From an uncultured Kocuria sp. (GTDB lineage Bacteria; Actinomycetota; Actinomycetes; Actinomycetales; Micrococcaceae), in contig NZ_CANMRA010000010.1 of assembly GCF_947500125.1 (NCBI RefSeq), positions 62,001 through 126,000 of the forward strand: a stretch of DNA of 64,000 nucleotides, read 5' to 3'. The notes under the pieces were generated by a model. The model had not been told where the DNA came from. It saw only the letters and a program-made list of their open reading frames with translations, and did no database searches. The translations under genes and the position numbers were made by a program. Every line of letters begins with the position of its first letter. Position 1 is the first letter of the stretch. Shown one piece after another: positions 48,718 to 61,210 of the stretch.

Positions 48718-49007
48718 GGGGGGACGCGCACCTCGGCTTTCCGGGATCTGCTGGGGGCGGTGCCGGCACCGGGGGGAGGCCGCACCTGTCCCCCTGCCGG
48801 AGGACCGGACCATTCCAGCACAGCGGCCGGTGGCGCCCCCAGCCGAGGAGGCCCGGCGGCCGTGACCGATACCAAATCGGAATGTGGGCCTCCGCGCCCT
48901 TCGGCGCCGGAACCGCGCGGTACCCTGGACGGAGGACGAGCACCGTCCGCCGACCCTTCCACGGCAACCCACTTGAGAGCGAGAGCACGGCCCGCGCGGC
49001 CGGACCC
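48718..49007. other. Divergent promoter region of the GerMN lipoprotein and phoH
   Basis: The 290-base gap holds a -10-like TACCCT at 48921-48926 for phoH and a short dyad CCGAT-ACCAA-ATCGG (48866-48880), the only AT-rich patch, which could be an operator. No gene is supported here. Confidence 0.35.
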
Positions 49008-50093
49008 ATGACTGAGACGCTGCCCGGCACCACGCACCCACTGACGGCCCGCACCGTCATCACCTTCCCCGACCGCGAGACGATGGTCCGCTGCCTCGGA
49101 TCCGGGGACGACACCCTGCGCCAGGTGGAGACGGCGTTCCCGGGCCTCGCGACCAGCCCGCGCGGTCTCGAGCTCGGCATCGAGGGCCCGAGCGGGCCCG
49201 TGCAGATCGCCGCCACCCTCTTCGACGAGCTCAAGGTCCTGGCCGGCCGCGAGACCTCGATCACCCCCCAGGTCATCGCCCAGCTGCTCGAGCTGATCGG
49301 CCGGGACCTCACCGCCCGGCCCAGCGGCGCCCTGACCCAGAACATCCTCTCGAGCCGCGGCCGCAAGATCCGCCCCAAGACGCTCCACCAGAAGGCCTAC
49401 GTCGACGCCATCGACGAGCACACCGTGGTCTTCGGCATCGGCCCCGCCGGCACGGGCAAGACCTACCTGGCCATGGCCAAGGCCGTCCAGGCCCTGCAGG
49501 CCAAGGAGGTGTCCCGGATCATCCTCACCCGCCCGGCCGTGGAGGCGGGGGAGCGGCTCGGCTTCCTGCCCGGGACGCTCAGCGAGAAGATCGACCCGTA
49601 CCTGCGCCCGCTCTACGACGCGCTGCACGACATGATGGACCCGGACTCGATCCCGCGCCTCATGGAGGCCGGCACCATCGAGGTGGCTCCGCTCGCCTAC
49701 ATGCGCGGCCGCACCCTCAACGACGCGTTCATCATCCTCGACGAGGCGCAGAACACCACGCCCGAGCAGATGAAGATGTTCCTCACCCGGCTCGGCTTCG
49801 GCTCCCGGATGGTCGTCACCGGGGACGTCACCCAGGTGGACCTGCCGGGCAGCGCCGCCTCCGGGCTGCGCCAGGTCCAGCACGTGCTGGGCGGCGTCGA
49901 GGACGTCGCGTTCACGGAGATGACCGCGGAGGACGTGGTGCGCCACGAGCTGGTGAGCCGGATCGTCAGCGCCTACGACGCCTTCGACACGACCAACCGG
50001 CACCGCAACGAGCGGCGCCGGCGCAAGGACGACGCCCGCGCCGCCCGCGACGCCGCGCCGGCCGGTCCGGACGAGGACGGGGCGGAGGCCTGA
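49008..50093 (+). CDS. phoH: PhoH-like ATPase
   Basis: A cytoplasmic RNA-linked ATPase that often partners YbeY. The 361-residue protein has Walker A GIGPAGTGKTYLAMAKAV near residue 145, PAVEAGERLGFLPG, and Walker B FIILDEAQNTTPEQMKMFLTR near residue 244, all typical of the PhoH family. ATG 49008 gives MTETLPGTTHPLT; no strong ribosome binding site is visible, but the upstream in-frame codons look non-coding. It overlaps ybeY by one base. Confidence 0.93.
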   Translation: MTETLPGTTHPLTARTVITFPDRETMVRCLGSGDDTLRQVETAFPGLATSPRGLELGIEGPSGPVQIAATLFDELKVLAGRETSITPQVIAQLLELIGRDLTARPSGALTQNILSSRGRKIRPKTLHQKAYVDAIDEHTVVFGIGPAGTGKTYLAMAKAVQALQAKEVSRIILTRPAVEAGERLGFLPGTLSEKIDPYLRPLYDALHDMMDPDSIPRLMEAGTIEVAPLAYMRGRTLNDAFIILDEAQNTTPEQMKMFLTRLGFGSRMVVTGDVTQVDLPGSAASGLRQVQHVLGGVEDVAFTEMTAEDVVRHELVSRIVSAYDAFDTTNRHRNERRRRKDDARAARDAAPAGPDEDGAEA

Positions 50094-50599
50094 TGGCCGT
50101 CGAGTTCGACCTCCAGGTCGACCCGCAGGACGTCCCCGCCGGGGAGCGCCCGGCCTGGGCCGCGGTCGACGTCGAGCTGCTGGGCCGGCTCGCGGACCAC
50201 GTCCTGGAGCGGCTGCACGTGCACCCCGAGGCGGAGCTGTCGATCGCGGTCGTGGACGAGGACGAGATGGCGCGCCTGCACGTCGAGTGGATGGACCTGC
50301 CCGGCCCCACGGACGTCCTGTCCTTCCCCATGGACGAGCTGCGGCCGGGGACCCCGGAGGAGCCGGCGGAGGGCACCCTGGGGGACATCGTGCTGTGCCC
50401 CCCGGTGGCACGCCGGCAGGCCGAGGCCGCCGGGCACTCCGTCGCGGACGAGCTGTGCCTGCTCACCACCCACGGCATCCTGCACCTGCTGGGTCACGAC
50501 CACGCCGAGCCCGAGGAGCGGCGGGTCATGTTCGCCCTCCAGCGGGACCTGCTGACCGATTTCCTCGGCCGGCCCGCGCCGGTCGAGACCATGGAGTAG
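50093..50599 (+). CDS. ybeY: Endoribonuclease YbeY
   Basis: A zinc endoribonuclease for 16S rRNA 3'-end maturation and 70S quality control. The metal site HGILHLLGHDHAEPEE (about residues 126-141) is intact, as is the PTDVLSFPMDE motif near residue 74. The 168 residues are normal. ATG 50093 overlaps the phoH stop TGA (TGATG). It belongs to the conserved phoH-ybeY-corC-era run. Confidence 0.95.
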   Translation: MAVEFDLQVDPQDVPAGERPAWAAVDVELLGRLADHVLERLHVHPEAELSIAVVDEDEMARLHVEWMDLPGPTDVLSFPMDELRPGTPEEPAEGTLGDIVLCPPVARRQAEAAGHSVADELCLLTTHGILHLLGHDHAEPEERRVMFALQRDLLTDFLGRPAPVETME

Positions 50600-50605
50600 C
50601 GCCCC

Positions 50606-51937
50606 ATGATGACCACTGCCGTCCTGGTCGTCGCGGCGATCGTGTTCCTGGGCACGGCCTTCGTCCTCACGGCCGCCGAGACGGGCCTCACCTATCTGCC
50701 CCGCGCGGACGCCGAGGCCATCTCCCGGGACGCCCCCGACTCCTCCGCCGCGAGGATCCTGGCCACGCCCACGGCGCACCTGCAGGCCCTGCGCTTCTGG
50801 AGCGTGTGGTTCGAGACGGCCTCCGCCGTGGCGGTCGCCCTGGCGATGTTCGACGGCCTCGACGACGTCTGGCTGGCCGGTCTGCTGGCCACCGTGGTGA
50901 TGGCCGCGGTCGGCTTCGTCCTCACCGGGGTCTCGCCCCGCCAGGTCGGGCGCAGCAACGCCGCGGGCACCGTCCGGGCCACCGCCGGCCTCGTGCGCGT
51001 GCTGCGGACCGTGCTCGGCCCGGTCCCCGGGATGCTCGTGCGCCTGGGCTCCTCCGTCGCCCGGGACCCGGAGCGCACCGCCCCGGGCTACCTGACCGAG
51101 GAGGAGCTGCTCGAGTTCGTGGACCGCTCCACGGGCCAGGCCCTCATCGAGGACAACGAGGCGGAGCTGCTGCACTCGGTCTTCGACCTCGACGACACCA
51201 ACGTCCGGGCCGTCATGGTGCCCCGCACCGACATGGTCTCCGTCGACGACGACGACACCGTGGACAACGCCCTGAACCTGTTCTTCCGCTCCGGCTACTC
51301 CCGCATCCCGGTGATCGGCGAGAGCGCCGACGACGTCCTCGGCATCCTGTACCAGAAGGACCTCGCGGAGCGGGTGCACCGCCTCGGCACCGGGCTGCGC
51401 CTCGGGGGGCTCTGCGAGCTCGCCCGGGAGGTGCGCTACGTGCCCGAGTCGAAGAAGGTCAACGAGCTGCTGCGCGAGATGCAGCTCGAGTCGATCCACG
51501 TGGCGATCGTCGTCGACGAGTACGGCGGCACCGCCGGGCTCGTGACCCTGGAGGACCTCATCGAGGAGCTGCTCGGGGAGATCGTCGACGAGTACGACCG
51601 GGAGAAGCCCGAGGTCGCCGAGCTCGGCGACGGCCGCTACCGCGTCTCCGCCCGGCTCGGCGTCGAGGACCTGGGCGACCTGTTCGGCGTCGACCTCGAG
51701 GACGACGAGGTCGACACGGCCGGCGGGCTGCTCGCCAAGTCCATCGGCCGGGTGCCCATCGTGGGCTCCCGCGCCACCGTCGAGGGCATCGTCCTCGAGG
51801 CCGTCACCCTGGAGGGCCGGCGCAACCGGGTGGGCCAGCTCGAGGTCCGCCGGGACCCCGAGTGGGTCCCCCCGGGTTCCACCGCCGTGGAGCCCGCCGC
51901 CCAGGAGTCCGAGGAGGAGACCCACCACCATGTCTGA
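50606..51937 (+). CDS. HlyC/CorC family transporter (CNNM domain, CBS pair)
   Basis: The 443-residue protein has an N-terminal DUF21/CNNM domain with about four helices (about residues 5-25, 60-80, 90-110 and a later amphipathic one), two CBS domains (VRAVMVPRTDMVSVDDDD near 208; ESIHVAIVVDEYGGTAGLVTLEDL near 293) and a C-terminal CorC_HlyC domain (YRVSARLGVEDLGDLFG). Relatives export Mg2+ or Co2+. Two ATGs in tandem (50606 and 50609) lie six to nine bases after the ybeY stop. It overlaps era by eight bases. Confidence 0.92.
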   Translation: MMTTAVLVVAAIVFLGTAFVLTAAETGLTYLPRADAEAISRDAPDSSAARILATPTAHLQALRFWSVWFETASAVAVALAMFDGLDDVWLAGLLATVVMAAVGFVLTGVSPRQVGRSNAAGTVRATAGLVRVLRTVLGPVPGMLVRLGSSVARDPERTAPGYLTEEELLEFVDRSTGQALIEDNEAELLHSVFDLDDTNVRAVMVPRTDMVSVDDDDTVDNALNLFFRSGYSRIPVIGESADDVLGILYQKDLAERVHRLGTGLRLGGLCELAREVRYVPESKKVNELLREMQLESIHVAIVVDEYGGTAGLVTLEDLIEELLGEIVDEYDREKPEVAELGDGRYRVSARLGVEDLGDLFGVDLEDDEVDTAGGLLAKSIGRVPIVGSRATVEGIVLEAVTLEGRRNRVGQLEVRRDPEWVPPGSTAVEPAAQESEEETHHHV

Positions 51938-53006
51938 GCCCACACCCGCCGTTCCCGCCGCGGCCGGGGAGCCCGCCGCCGGGGAGCACACCCCGTTCCG
52001 CGCCGGGTTCGCCGTGCTGGTCGGCCGGCCCAACGCCGGGAAGTCCACGCTCACCAACGCCCTGGTCGGGCAGAAGGTCGCGATCACCTCGAGCCGGCCG
52101 CAGACCACCCGGCACACCATCCGGGGCATCGTGCACCGGCCCGAGGGCCAGCTCGTGCTCGTCGACACCCCGGGCCTGCACCGGCCGCGGACCCTGCTCG
52201 GCGAGCGGCTCAACGACCTCGTGGCCGACACCCTCGCCGAGGTCGACGTCATCGGCTTCTGCGTGCCCGCCAACGAGAAGATCGGCCCCGGGGACCGGTT
52301 CATCGCCCAGCAGCTCGCGGCCTCCGGGAATAAGCCGGTCGTGGCGATCGTGACCAAGACGGACACGGTGTCCCGCGCCGAGCTCGCCGAGCAGCTGCTG
52401 GCGGTCACCGAGCTGGGCCGCTCCGTCATGGAGGCCGAGCACCGGGTCCGCGCCGAGCGTGCCGAACGGGCCGCCCGCAAGCCCCGCCACCGCGCCGGAG
52501 CCGCGCACGCTCCCCGCCCCGACTCCGGGGACCCGGGCTGGGCCGACGTCATCCCCGTCTCCGCCGTGGACGGCTTCCAGGTCGAAGCCCTCGCGGGACT
52601 GCTCATCGGCAGGATGCCGGAGTCCCCGGCCCTGTACCCCGACGGCGAGCTGACCGACGAGCCCGAGATGACGATGGTCGCCGAGCTCGTCCGGGAGGCC
52701 GCCCTGGAGGGGGTGCGGGACGAGCTGCCGCACTCCCTCGCGGTCGTGGTCGAGGAGATGGTGCCCCGCGAGGGCCGCCCCGCGGACCGCCCGCTGCTGG
52801 ACGTGCGCGTCAACGTCTACGTCGAGCGGTCGTCGCAGAAGGCCATCATCATCGGCAAGGGCGGCGCGCGGCTGCGCGAGATCGGCACCCGGTCCCGCAC
52901 CGCCATCGAGGCGCTCCTGGGCACGAAGGTCTACCTCGACCTGCACGTGAAGATCGCCAAGGAGTGGCAGCGCGACCCCAAGCAGCTCTCCCGCCTGGGC
53001 TTCTGA
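51930..53006 (+). CDS. era: GTPase Era with central insertion
   Basis: Era binds 16S rRNA and helps 30S maturation. G1 GRPNAGKSTLTNAL near residue 32, G3 DTPGLHRP, G4 TKTD and the KH domain (KAIIIGKGGARLREIGT) are intact. At 358 residues it is about 55 longer than typical: a basic, Ala/Arg/Pro-rich segment of about 40 residues (HRVRAERAERAARKPRH and on) is inserted between G4 and the SAV (G5) motif, and the N-terminus has a Pro/Ala-rich tail of about 20 residues. Confidence 0.95.
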   Translation: MSEPTPAVPAAAGEPAAGEHTPFRAGFAVLVGRPNAGKSTLTNALVGQKVAITSSRPQTTRHTIRGIVHRPEGQLVLVDTPGLHRPRTLLGERLNDLVADTLAEVDVIGFCVPANEKIGPGDRFIAQQLAASGNKPVVAIVTKTDTVSRAELAEQLLAVTELGRSVMEAEHRVRAERAERAARKPRHRAGAAHAPRPDSGDPGWADVIPVSAVDGFQVEALAGLLIGRMPESPALYPDGELTDEPEMTMVAELVREAALEGVRDELPHSLAVVVEEMVPREGRPADRPLLDVRVNVYVERSSQKAIIIGKGGARLREIGTRSRTAIEALLGTKVYLDLHVKIAKEWQRDPKQLSRLGF

Positions 53007-53159
53007 GCCGCGGGCGCACCCCCGACCGTGCCCCCACCCCGCCGCGTCGCCCGCCCCGAGCCCCGGGGCGGGCGACTACCATGACACCCGGCGCCCCGGC
53101 CGGGCGCCGTCCCCCCGACCCCGGGCCTCGTGCGCGGGGCCTGCCAGGAGAGAGTCACC

Positions 53160-56553
<3,394 letters not shown>

Positions 56554-56578
56554 GCGCGCGCCGGCCGGTGCGGCGCGG

Positions 56579-56612
56579 CGGCGGGCCACCCCGGACGAGG
56601 GGCGGCCCGCCG
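56579..56612 (+). terminator. Terminator after leuA
   Basis: CGGCGGGCC-A-CCCC and GGGG-C-GGCCCGCCG form a long stem with one symmetric mismatch and a six-base loop, 26 bases after the leuA stop. Very G-C rich and without a T run. Confidence 0.7.
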
Positions 56613-56659
56613 TCGTCGTCCCGGCCCGTGCCGTCCGCCCGGCGTGGGAGAATGAGCCC

Positions 56660-57412
56660 GTGGCCAGGACGACGTTCGCATCACGCAGCTACCGGGACGA
56701 CGCCGTCGTGCTGCGCACCTACAAGCTCGGCGAGGCCGACCGGATCGTCGTGCTCCTCACCCGGGACCACGGTCAGGTCCGGGCCGTCGCCAAGGGCGTG
56801 CGGCGCACGACCTCCCGCTTCGGCTCCCGGCTCGAGCCGTTCAACGTCGCCGAGCTGCAACTGGTCACCGGCCGCAACCTCGACATCGTCTCCCAGGCGC
56901 TGGGCAAGCGCGGCTACGGGTCGGTCATCGCCGCCGACTACGCCAAGTACACCGCCGCCGCGGCCATGACGGAGGCCGCGGAGAAGTTCACGGAGAACGA
57001 CGACGAGTCCGCGGCCCAGCAGTACCGGCTGCTCGTCGGCGCCCTGTCCGCCCTGGCCCGCGGGCTCCACGAGCCGGGGGCCGTCCTGGACTCCTACCTG
57101 CTGCGCGCCGTGTCCACGGCCGGGTGGGCCCCGAGCTTCACCGACTGCGCCCGGTGCGGCGCCCCCGGACCGCACGAGGCGTTCTCCGCCCAGCTCGGCG
57201 GCGCCGTCTGCCCGGCCTGCCGCCCGCCCGGGGCCGCCGCACCCGACCCCGCCACCGTCGAGCACCTCTCCGCGCTGCTCACCGGCGCGTGGGAGCGGAT
57301 CGACGCGGTGGAGGTGCGCACGGCACGGGCCGCCGCCGCCATCGTGGCCACCTACGTACAGTGGCACCTGGAGAGGGCCGTCCGGTCCCTGAACCTCGTG
57401 GAACGGAGCTGA
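56660..57412 (+). CDS. recO: DNA repair protein RecO
   Basis: RecO loads RecA onto SSB-coated gaps with RecR. The 250-residue protein starts with the OB-fold segment [20 protein letters not shown] and has a C-terminal zinc site with CARCG (near residue 160) and CPACR (near residue 184). The start is GTG 56660. uppS begins two bases after the stop; the recO-uppS pair is conserved in actinobacteria. Confidence 0.94.
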   Translation: MARTTFASRSYRDDAVVLRTYKLGEADRIVVLLTRDHGQVRAVAKGVRRTTSRFGSRLEPFNVAELQLVTGRNLDIVSQALGKRGYGSVIAADYAKYTAAAAMTEAAEKFTENDDESAAQQYRLLVGALSALARGLHEPGAVLDSYLLRAVSTAGWAPSFTDCARCGAPGPHEAFSAQLGGAVCPACRPPGAAAPDPATVEHLSALLTGAWERIDAVEVRTARAAAAIVATYVQWHLERAVRSLNLVERS

Positions 57413-57414
57413 CC

Positions 57415-58209
57415 ATGCCCGGCTTTGCCGCCCCGCCCGCCCATCCCAGCGGTGTCTGCGCCCCGCCGATCCCGCAGCAGTTCGTGCCCCGGCACGTGGC
57501 CGTGGTCATGGACGGGAACGGGCGCTGGGCGAACCAGCGCGGTCTGCCGCGCAACGAGGGCCACAAGGCGGGGGAGGCGGCCCTGATCGAGGTGATGGCC
57601 GGGGCCATCGAGATGGGCATTCCGTACGTCAGCGCCTACGCCTTCTCCACCGAGAACTGGAAGCGCTCCCTGGACGAGGTGACGTTCCTGATGAACTACA
57701 CCGCCGACGTCATGGAGCGCCAGCTGCCCACCTTCCAGGAGTGGGGCATCCGGATCCGGTGGGCCGGGCGCAAGCCCCGCCTGTGGCGCTCGGTCATCAA
57801 CCGCCTGGAGGAGGCGGAGCGGTCGACCCGCGACAACGACGTCGTCACCCTCACCATGTGCGTGAACTACGGGGGGCGGGCCGAGATCGCCGACGCCGCG
57901 GCGGCGATGGCCGCCGACGCCAGGGCAGGCACCCTGAACCCGCGCAGCATCGACGAGAGGACCGTCCAGCGCTACCTGGACGAGCCGGACCTGCCGGACG
58001 TCGACCTGTTCCTGCGCTCCTCCGGGGAGCAGCGGATCTCGAACTTCCTCCTGTGGCAGTCCGCCTACGCCGAGTTCGTCTTCCAGGACGTCCTCTGGCC
58101 GGACGTCGACCGCCGCACCCTGTGGGAGGCCGTCGAGGTCTACGCGCGGCGGGACCGGCGCTACGGCGGCGCCGTCGACCGTGTGGCCGGACCCGGCGCC
58201 TCCGCCTGA
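57415..58209 (+). CDS. uppS: Isoprenyl transferase (decaprenyl/undecaprenyl diphosphate synthase)
   Basis: It makes the long Z-prenyl carrier lipid for cell-wall synthesis. The cis-prenyltransferase motif [19 protein letters not shown] (catalytic Asp near residue 34) and the conserved [18 protein letters not shown] and SAYAEFVF blocks are intact. The 264 residues are full length. The chain length of the product cannot be told. Its last 49 bases overlap, tail to tail, the hydrolase gene on the other strand. Confidence 0.95.
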   Translation: MPGFAAPPAHPSGVCAPPIPQQFVPRHVAVVMDGNGRWANQRGLPRNEGHKAGEAALIEVMAGAIEMGIPYVSAYAFSTENWKRSLDEVTFLMNYTADVMERQLPTFQEWGIRIRWAGRKPRLWRSVINRLEEAERSTRDNDVVTLTMCVNYGGRAEIADAAAAMAADARAGTLNPRSIDERTVQRYLDEPDLPDVDLFLRSSGEQRISNFLLWQSAYAEFVFQDVLWPDVDRRTLWEAVEVYARRDRRYGGAVDRVAGPGASA

Positions 58210-59219
58210 GGCGGGCGCCGCCCCAGGCCGCGCAGCCACGCCGCGAGATCGCGCTGCGCGGCCCTCCGCACGGACTCCCGGGAGAGGTGGACGTCGTGGA
58301 CGGCGCCCTCGTAGGAGCGCACCGTCACGTCGGTCCCCAGGTCGGACGCGTGCCGGCGGATCTGCCGGACGTCCAGCACGGTGTCGGCCGCGCGCATCCG
58401 CTCGCTCCACCACGGGCGGATGCACGAGCGGGCGGAGGTCTGCACCAGTACTGGAAGGTGAAGGTTCAGCCCCTTCGCAACCTCACCCTGAGCCTGAAGG
58501 ACAGCGTTGAGCCAGCCGGGGGTGATGTCGAAACTGGTCTCGGGGCGCCAGCGGGGGTCGATCGGCCACTCGCCCTCGGCGTGCTCGCTGATCACCCGGT
58601 AGTAGTGGCTGCGCAGCCGGGCCCGCACCGGTCGGTCCGGCCGCTGCTCGGCGAGCTTCGCCACCAGGGGGCGCAGGGCGGCGCCCACGGCGTCGGAGCC
58701 GTGGCTGCCGATCCAGGGGGCGTTGAGCGCCAGGCCGTCCAGCCGGCCGGGGTGCCGGGAGGCCCACATCGCCGCCGTGAGACCGCCGGTGGAGTGGCCC
58801 ATGAGCACGAGCCGTCCGTCCGGGCCGGGGACCCCGTCCTCGGCCATCAGCCCGAGCGCCGCGGCGATGTCGTCATCGTAGTCGGCGAGGTCCGTGGTGT
58901 GCCCCGGGCACCCGTCCTCCTCGGCGAGCACCTCGTCGGTGAGGTTGCGGCCGTAGCCGTGCAGGTCCAGGGCGTAGAAGGCGTACCCCGCGGCCGCGCA
59001 CGTCCGGGCCAGCTCGGCGTTGAAGAAGTAGTCCGACCAGCCGTGCAGGTACAGCACCGCTCCGCGCAGGCTGCCCGGCGCCGCCGGGACGTCGCCAGGC
59101 CGGTAGCGGACCACCGTGGCGGTGGAGTGCGGCGCGGAGCCCGGGTCCAGGTCCACGGTCCGGGCGCGGAAGCCCGCTCCCAGCACGTCGGGGACCCACG
59201 GGTCCGGGGGAGCGCTCAT
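58161..59219 (-). CDS. Alpha/beta hydrolase (monoacylglycerol lipase-like)
   Basis: The 352-residue protein has [19 protein letters not shown] near residue 53, the nucleophile motif [17 protein letters not shown] near residue 129, an acidic residue in the VLDVRQIRR region and a C-terminal histidine in [13 protein letters not shown], the pattern of Hydrolase_4/monoacylglycerol lipases. The substrate is unknown. GAGG about seven bases before ATG 59219 sets the start. The 3' end overlaps uppS by 49 bases. It diverges from pyrD across 94 bases. Confidence 0.87.
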   Translation of the reverse strand: MSAPPDPWVPDVLGAGFRARTVDLDPGSAPHSTATVVRYRPGDVPAAPGSLRGAVLYLHGWSDYFFNAELARTCAAAGYAFYALDLHGYGRNLTDEVLAEEDGCPGHTTDLADYDDDIAAALGLMAEDGVPGPDGRLVLMGHSTGGLTAAMWASRHPGRLDGLALNAPWIGSHGSDAVGAALRPLVAKLAEQRPDRPVRARLRSHYYRVISEHAEGEWPIDPRWRPETSFDITPGWLNAVLQAQGEVAKGLNLHLPVLVQTSARSCIRPWWSERMRAADTVLDVRQIRRHASDLGTDVTVRSYEGAVHDVHLSRESVRRAAQRDLAAWLRGLGRRPPQAEAPGPATRSTAPP

Positions 59220-59313
59220 GCCCTCACCTCGCGAGGGCGGTCGTCGGGACGGCGGCCCGGGAGCCCCTCCGCGACCGCCGGGTCGGAGGAGTGCCCTGTG
59301 GAAGACTGGGGCC

Positions 59314-60402
59314 ATGCGCTTCTACCCTACGTTCTTCACGGCCGTCTTCTCCCGGATGGACCCCGAGCGGGCCCACCGGATCGGCTTCCTCGGGATCCGG
59401 GCGGCGCGGACCGCGCGGGTCAGCACGGCCCTGCGGGTGTACACCCGTCCCGACCCCGCGCTCGAGGTGGAGGCGATGGGCCTGCGGTTCCCGTCCCCGT
59501 TCGGACTGGCGGCGGGCTTCGACAAGGGCGCCGAGGGCGTCAGCGCCCTCACCGACCTCGGCTTCGGCCACGTCGAGATCGGCACCGTGACCGCCCAGGC
59601 GCAGCCGGGGAATCCCCGGCCCCGCCTCTTCCGGCTCGTCCGGGACCGCGCGGTGGTCAACCGGATGGGCTTCAACAACGAGGGGGCGGCGGCCGTGGCA
59701 CCGCGCCTCGCACGGGCGCGCCGCGAGCTCGAGGCGGACCACGGCGGCCGCGCCCGTCCCGTGCTCGGCGTCAACATCGGCAAGACCAAGGCGGTGCCGC
59801 TGGAGGACGCCGTGGACGACTACCTGCAGAGCGCCCGGACCCTGGCCCCCCTCGCGGACTACCTCGTGGTCAACGTGTCCTCGCCCAACACCCCGGGCCT
59901 GCGGCAGCTGCAGGAGATCGAGAGCCTGCGCCCGCTCCTGAGCGCGGTGGGCCGCACGGCCGACGAGTCCGCGGACCGGCACGTCCCCCTGCTCGTGAAG
60001 ATCGCCCCGGACCTCTCGGACGAGGACGTGCTGGCCGTCGCGGACCTGGCCCTCGACCTCGGTCTGGACGGCATCGTGGCCACCAACACGACGATCGCCC
60101 GCGACGGGCTGGGCCTGGTCTCCGATCCGTCCGAGGTCGAGGCCCACGGCGCCGGCGGGCTCTCCGGTGCCCCGCTGCGGCGGCGCTCCCTCGAGGTGCT
60201 GCGGCTGCTGCGCGAGCGCGTGGGGGACCGGCTGACCCTCGTCTCCGTGGGCGGCGTGACCACGGCCGAGGACGTCCAGGAGCGCCTCGACGCCGGCGCC
60301 GCACTCGTGCAGGGCTACACCGCGTTCCTCTACGAGGGTCCCTTCTGGGCGCGCCGCATCAACCAGGGCCTGGCCCGCCGGGCGGGCCGGGCCTGGAGCT
60401 GA
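59314..60402 (+). CDS. pyrD: Quinone-dependent dihydroorotate dehydrogenase (class 2)
   Basis: It oxidises dihydroorotate to orotate at the membrane, passing electrons to quinone. The N-terminal amphipathic segment ([20 protein letters not shown]) and the class 2 motif [16 protein letters not shown] (catalytic Ser near residue 191) are present, with FMN-binding VSVGGV near the C-terminus. The 362 residues are normal. It is the pyrimidine gene absent from the main operon; no PyrR-like leader stands before it. ATG 59314 lacks a strong ribosome binding site. Confidence 0.96.
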   Translation: MRFYPTFFTAVFSRMDPERAHRIGFLGIRAARTARVSTALRVYTRPDPALEVEAMGLRFPSPFGLAAGFDKGAEGVSALTDLGFGHVEIGTVTAQAQPGNPRPRLFRLVRDRAVVNRMGFNNEGAAAVAPRLARARRELEADHGGRARPVLGVNIGKTKAVPLEDAVDDYLQSARTLAPLADYLVVNVSSPNTPGLRQLQEIESLRPLLSAVGRTADESADRHVPLLVKIAPDLSDEDVLAVADLALDLGLDGIVATNTTIARDGLGLVSDPSEVEAHGAGGLSGAPLRRRSLEVLRLLRERVGDRLTLVSVGGVTTAEDVQERLDAGAALVQGYTAFLYEGPFWARRINQGLARRAGRAWS

Positions 60403-60468
60403 CGGCGCACGGGAGCCGGCGGCTCACGCCCTGACGGGGCGCCGCCGACGGCCGCTCCGTCAGGGGGA

Positions 60469-60510
60469 ACAGGACTGCCCCCGGACCGCACGGTCCGGGG
60501 GCAGTCCTGT
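60469..60510. terminator. Bidirectional terminator between pyrD and DUF3043
   Basis: A perfect 19-pair stem (60469-60487 with 60492-60510) with a four-base loop GCAC lies between convergent genes. It starts with ACAGGACTGCCCCCGGACC. Confidence 0.9.
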
Positions 60511-60542
60511 CGCGGCCGCGCCGGGCGCGGGCCGGTCGGGGC

Positions 60543-61148
60543 TCAGGAGGGGCGCTCTCCGCGGGCGACCTGGGGCTTGGGCAGGCGCAGACGGCGCATC
60601 GTGAAGGAGCGCATGGCCGCGTACCAGCGCACGCCGCGCTCCACGGTCCCGAACTTCGCCTGCATAGCCTTTTTCATCCGGGCCGTCGACAGCACGGCGT
60701 CCACGATGCCCAGGACCATCAGCGCCCAGATGAGGTAGACGCCGTAGGTGGCCACGTCCTGGACGGGGAAGAACAGGATGACGAGCGCGAGCAGCGCCAC
60801 GACCATGAGGTACTCGCCGACGTTGATCCGGGAGTCCACCCAGTCCCGCGCGAACCGGCGCTGCGGGCCCCGGTCCCGCGGGCCGAGGAAGCGCTCGTCC
60901 CCGGCGGCCATGCCGGCCTGAGCCCGCATCCGCTGCTCGCGCGCCGCGTCACGGGACTGCGCCTTCGCGGCCTTGCGGTCCTCCGGGACCAGGGGCCGGC
61001 GCCGGGCCGCCTCCTGCTGCCGGCGGCTGGGCGTGGGCCGGCCCTTGCCCGGCGTCCGCCGCGGGGCGGCGGCCGGGTCCGTGGGAGCGGGGGCAGCGGT
61101 CACCGACGTGGACCCCGCGCGATCTGCATCCTTCTTGCGTCCAAACAC
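60543..61148 (-). CDS. DUF3043 membrane protein
   Basis: The 201-residue protein begins MFGRKKDADRAG, has a long basic, disordered cytoplasmic part (RRTPGKGRPTPSRRQQEAARRRP matches the family core), then GPQRRFARDWVDSRINVGEY and two membrane helices (about residues 113-130 and 134-152), and a basic tail. DUF3043 is actinobacteria-specific and of unknown function. It starts with GTG, and TATCCT six bases upstream points to a leaderless mRNA. Confidence 0.9.
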   Translation of the reverse strand: MFGRKKDADRAGSTSVTAAPAPTDPAAAPRRTPGKGRPTPSRRQQEAARRRPLVPEDRKAAKAQSRDAAREQRMRAQAGMAAGDERFLGPRDRGPQRRFARDWVDSRINVGEYLMVVALLALVILFFPVQDVATYGVYLIWALMVLGIVDAVLSTARMKKAMQAKFGTVERGVRWYAAMRSFTMRRLRLPKPQVARGERPS

Positions 61149-61154
61149 CCGTCA

Positions 61155-61203
61155 AGGATAGCCGACGGACCTGCCGGTCCCCGCCGGGCCCCGGACATAG
61201 GGT
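61155..61203. promoter_or_regulatory. Divergent pair of leaderless promoters
   Basis: In the 62-base gap between DUF3043 and the dipeptidase, TATCCT (minus strand, 61160-61155) lies six bases before the DUF3043 GTG, and TAGGGT (plus, 61198-61203) lies seven bases before the dipeptidase ATG. Neither gene has a ribosome binding site. The -35 regions would overlap in the middle. Confidence 0.55.
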
Positions 61204-61210
61204 GAGCACC

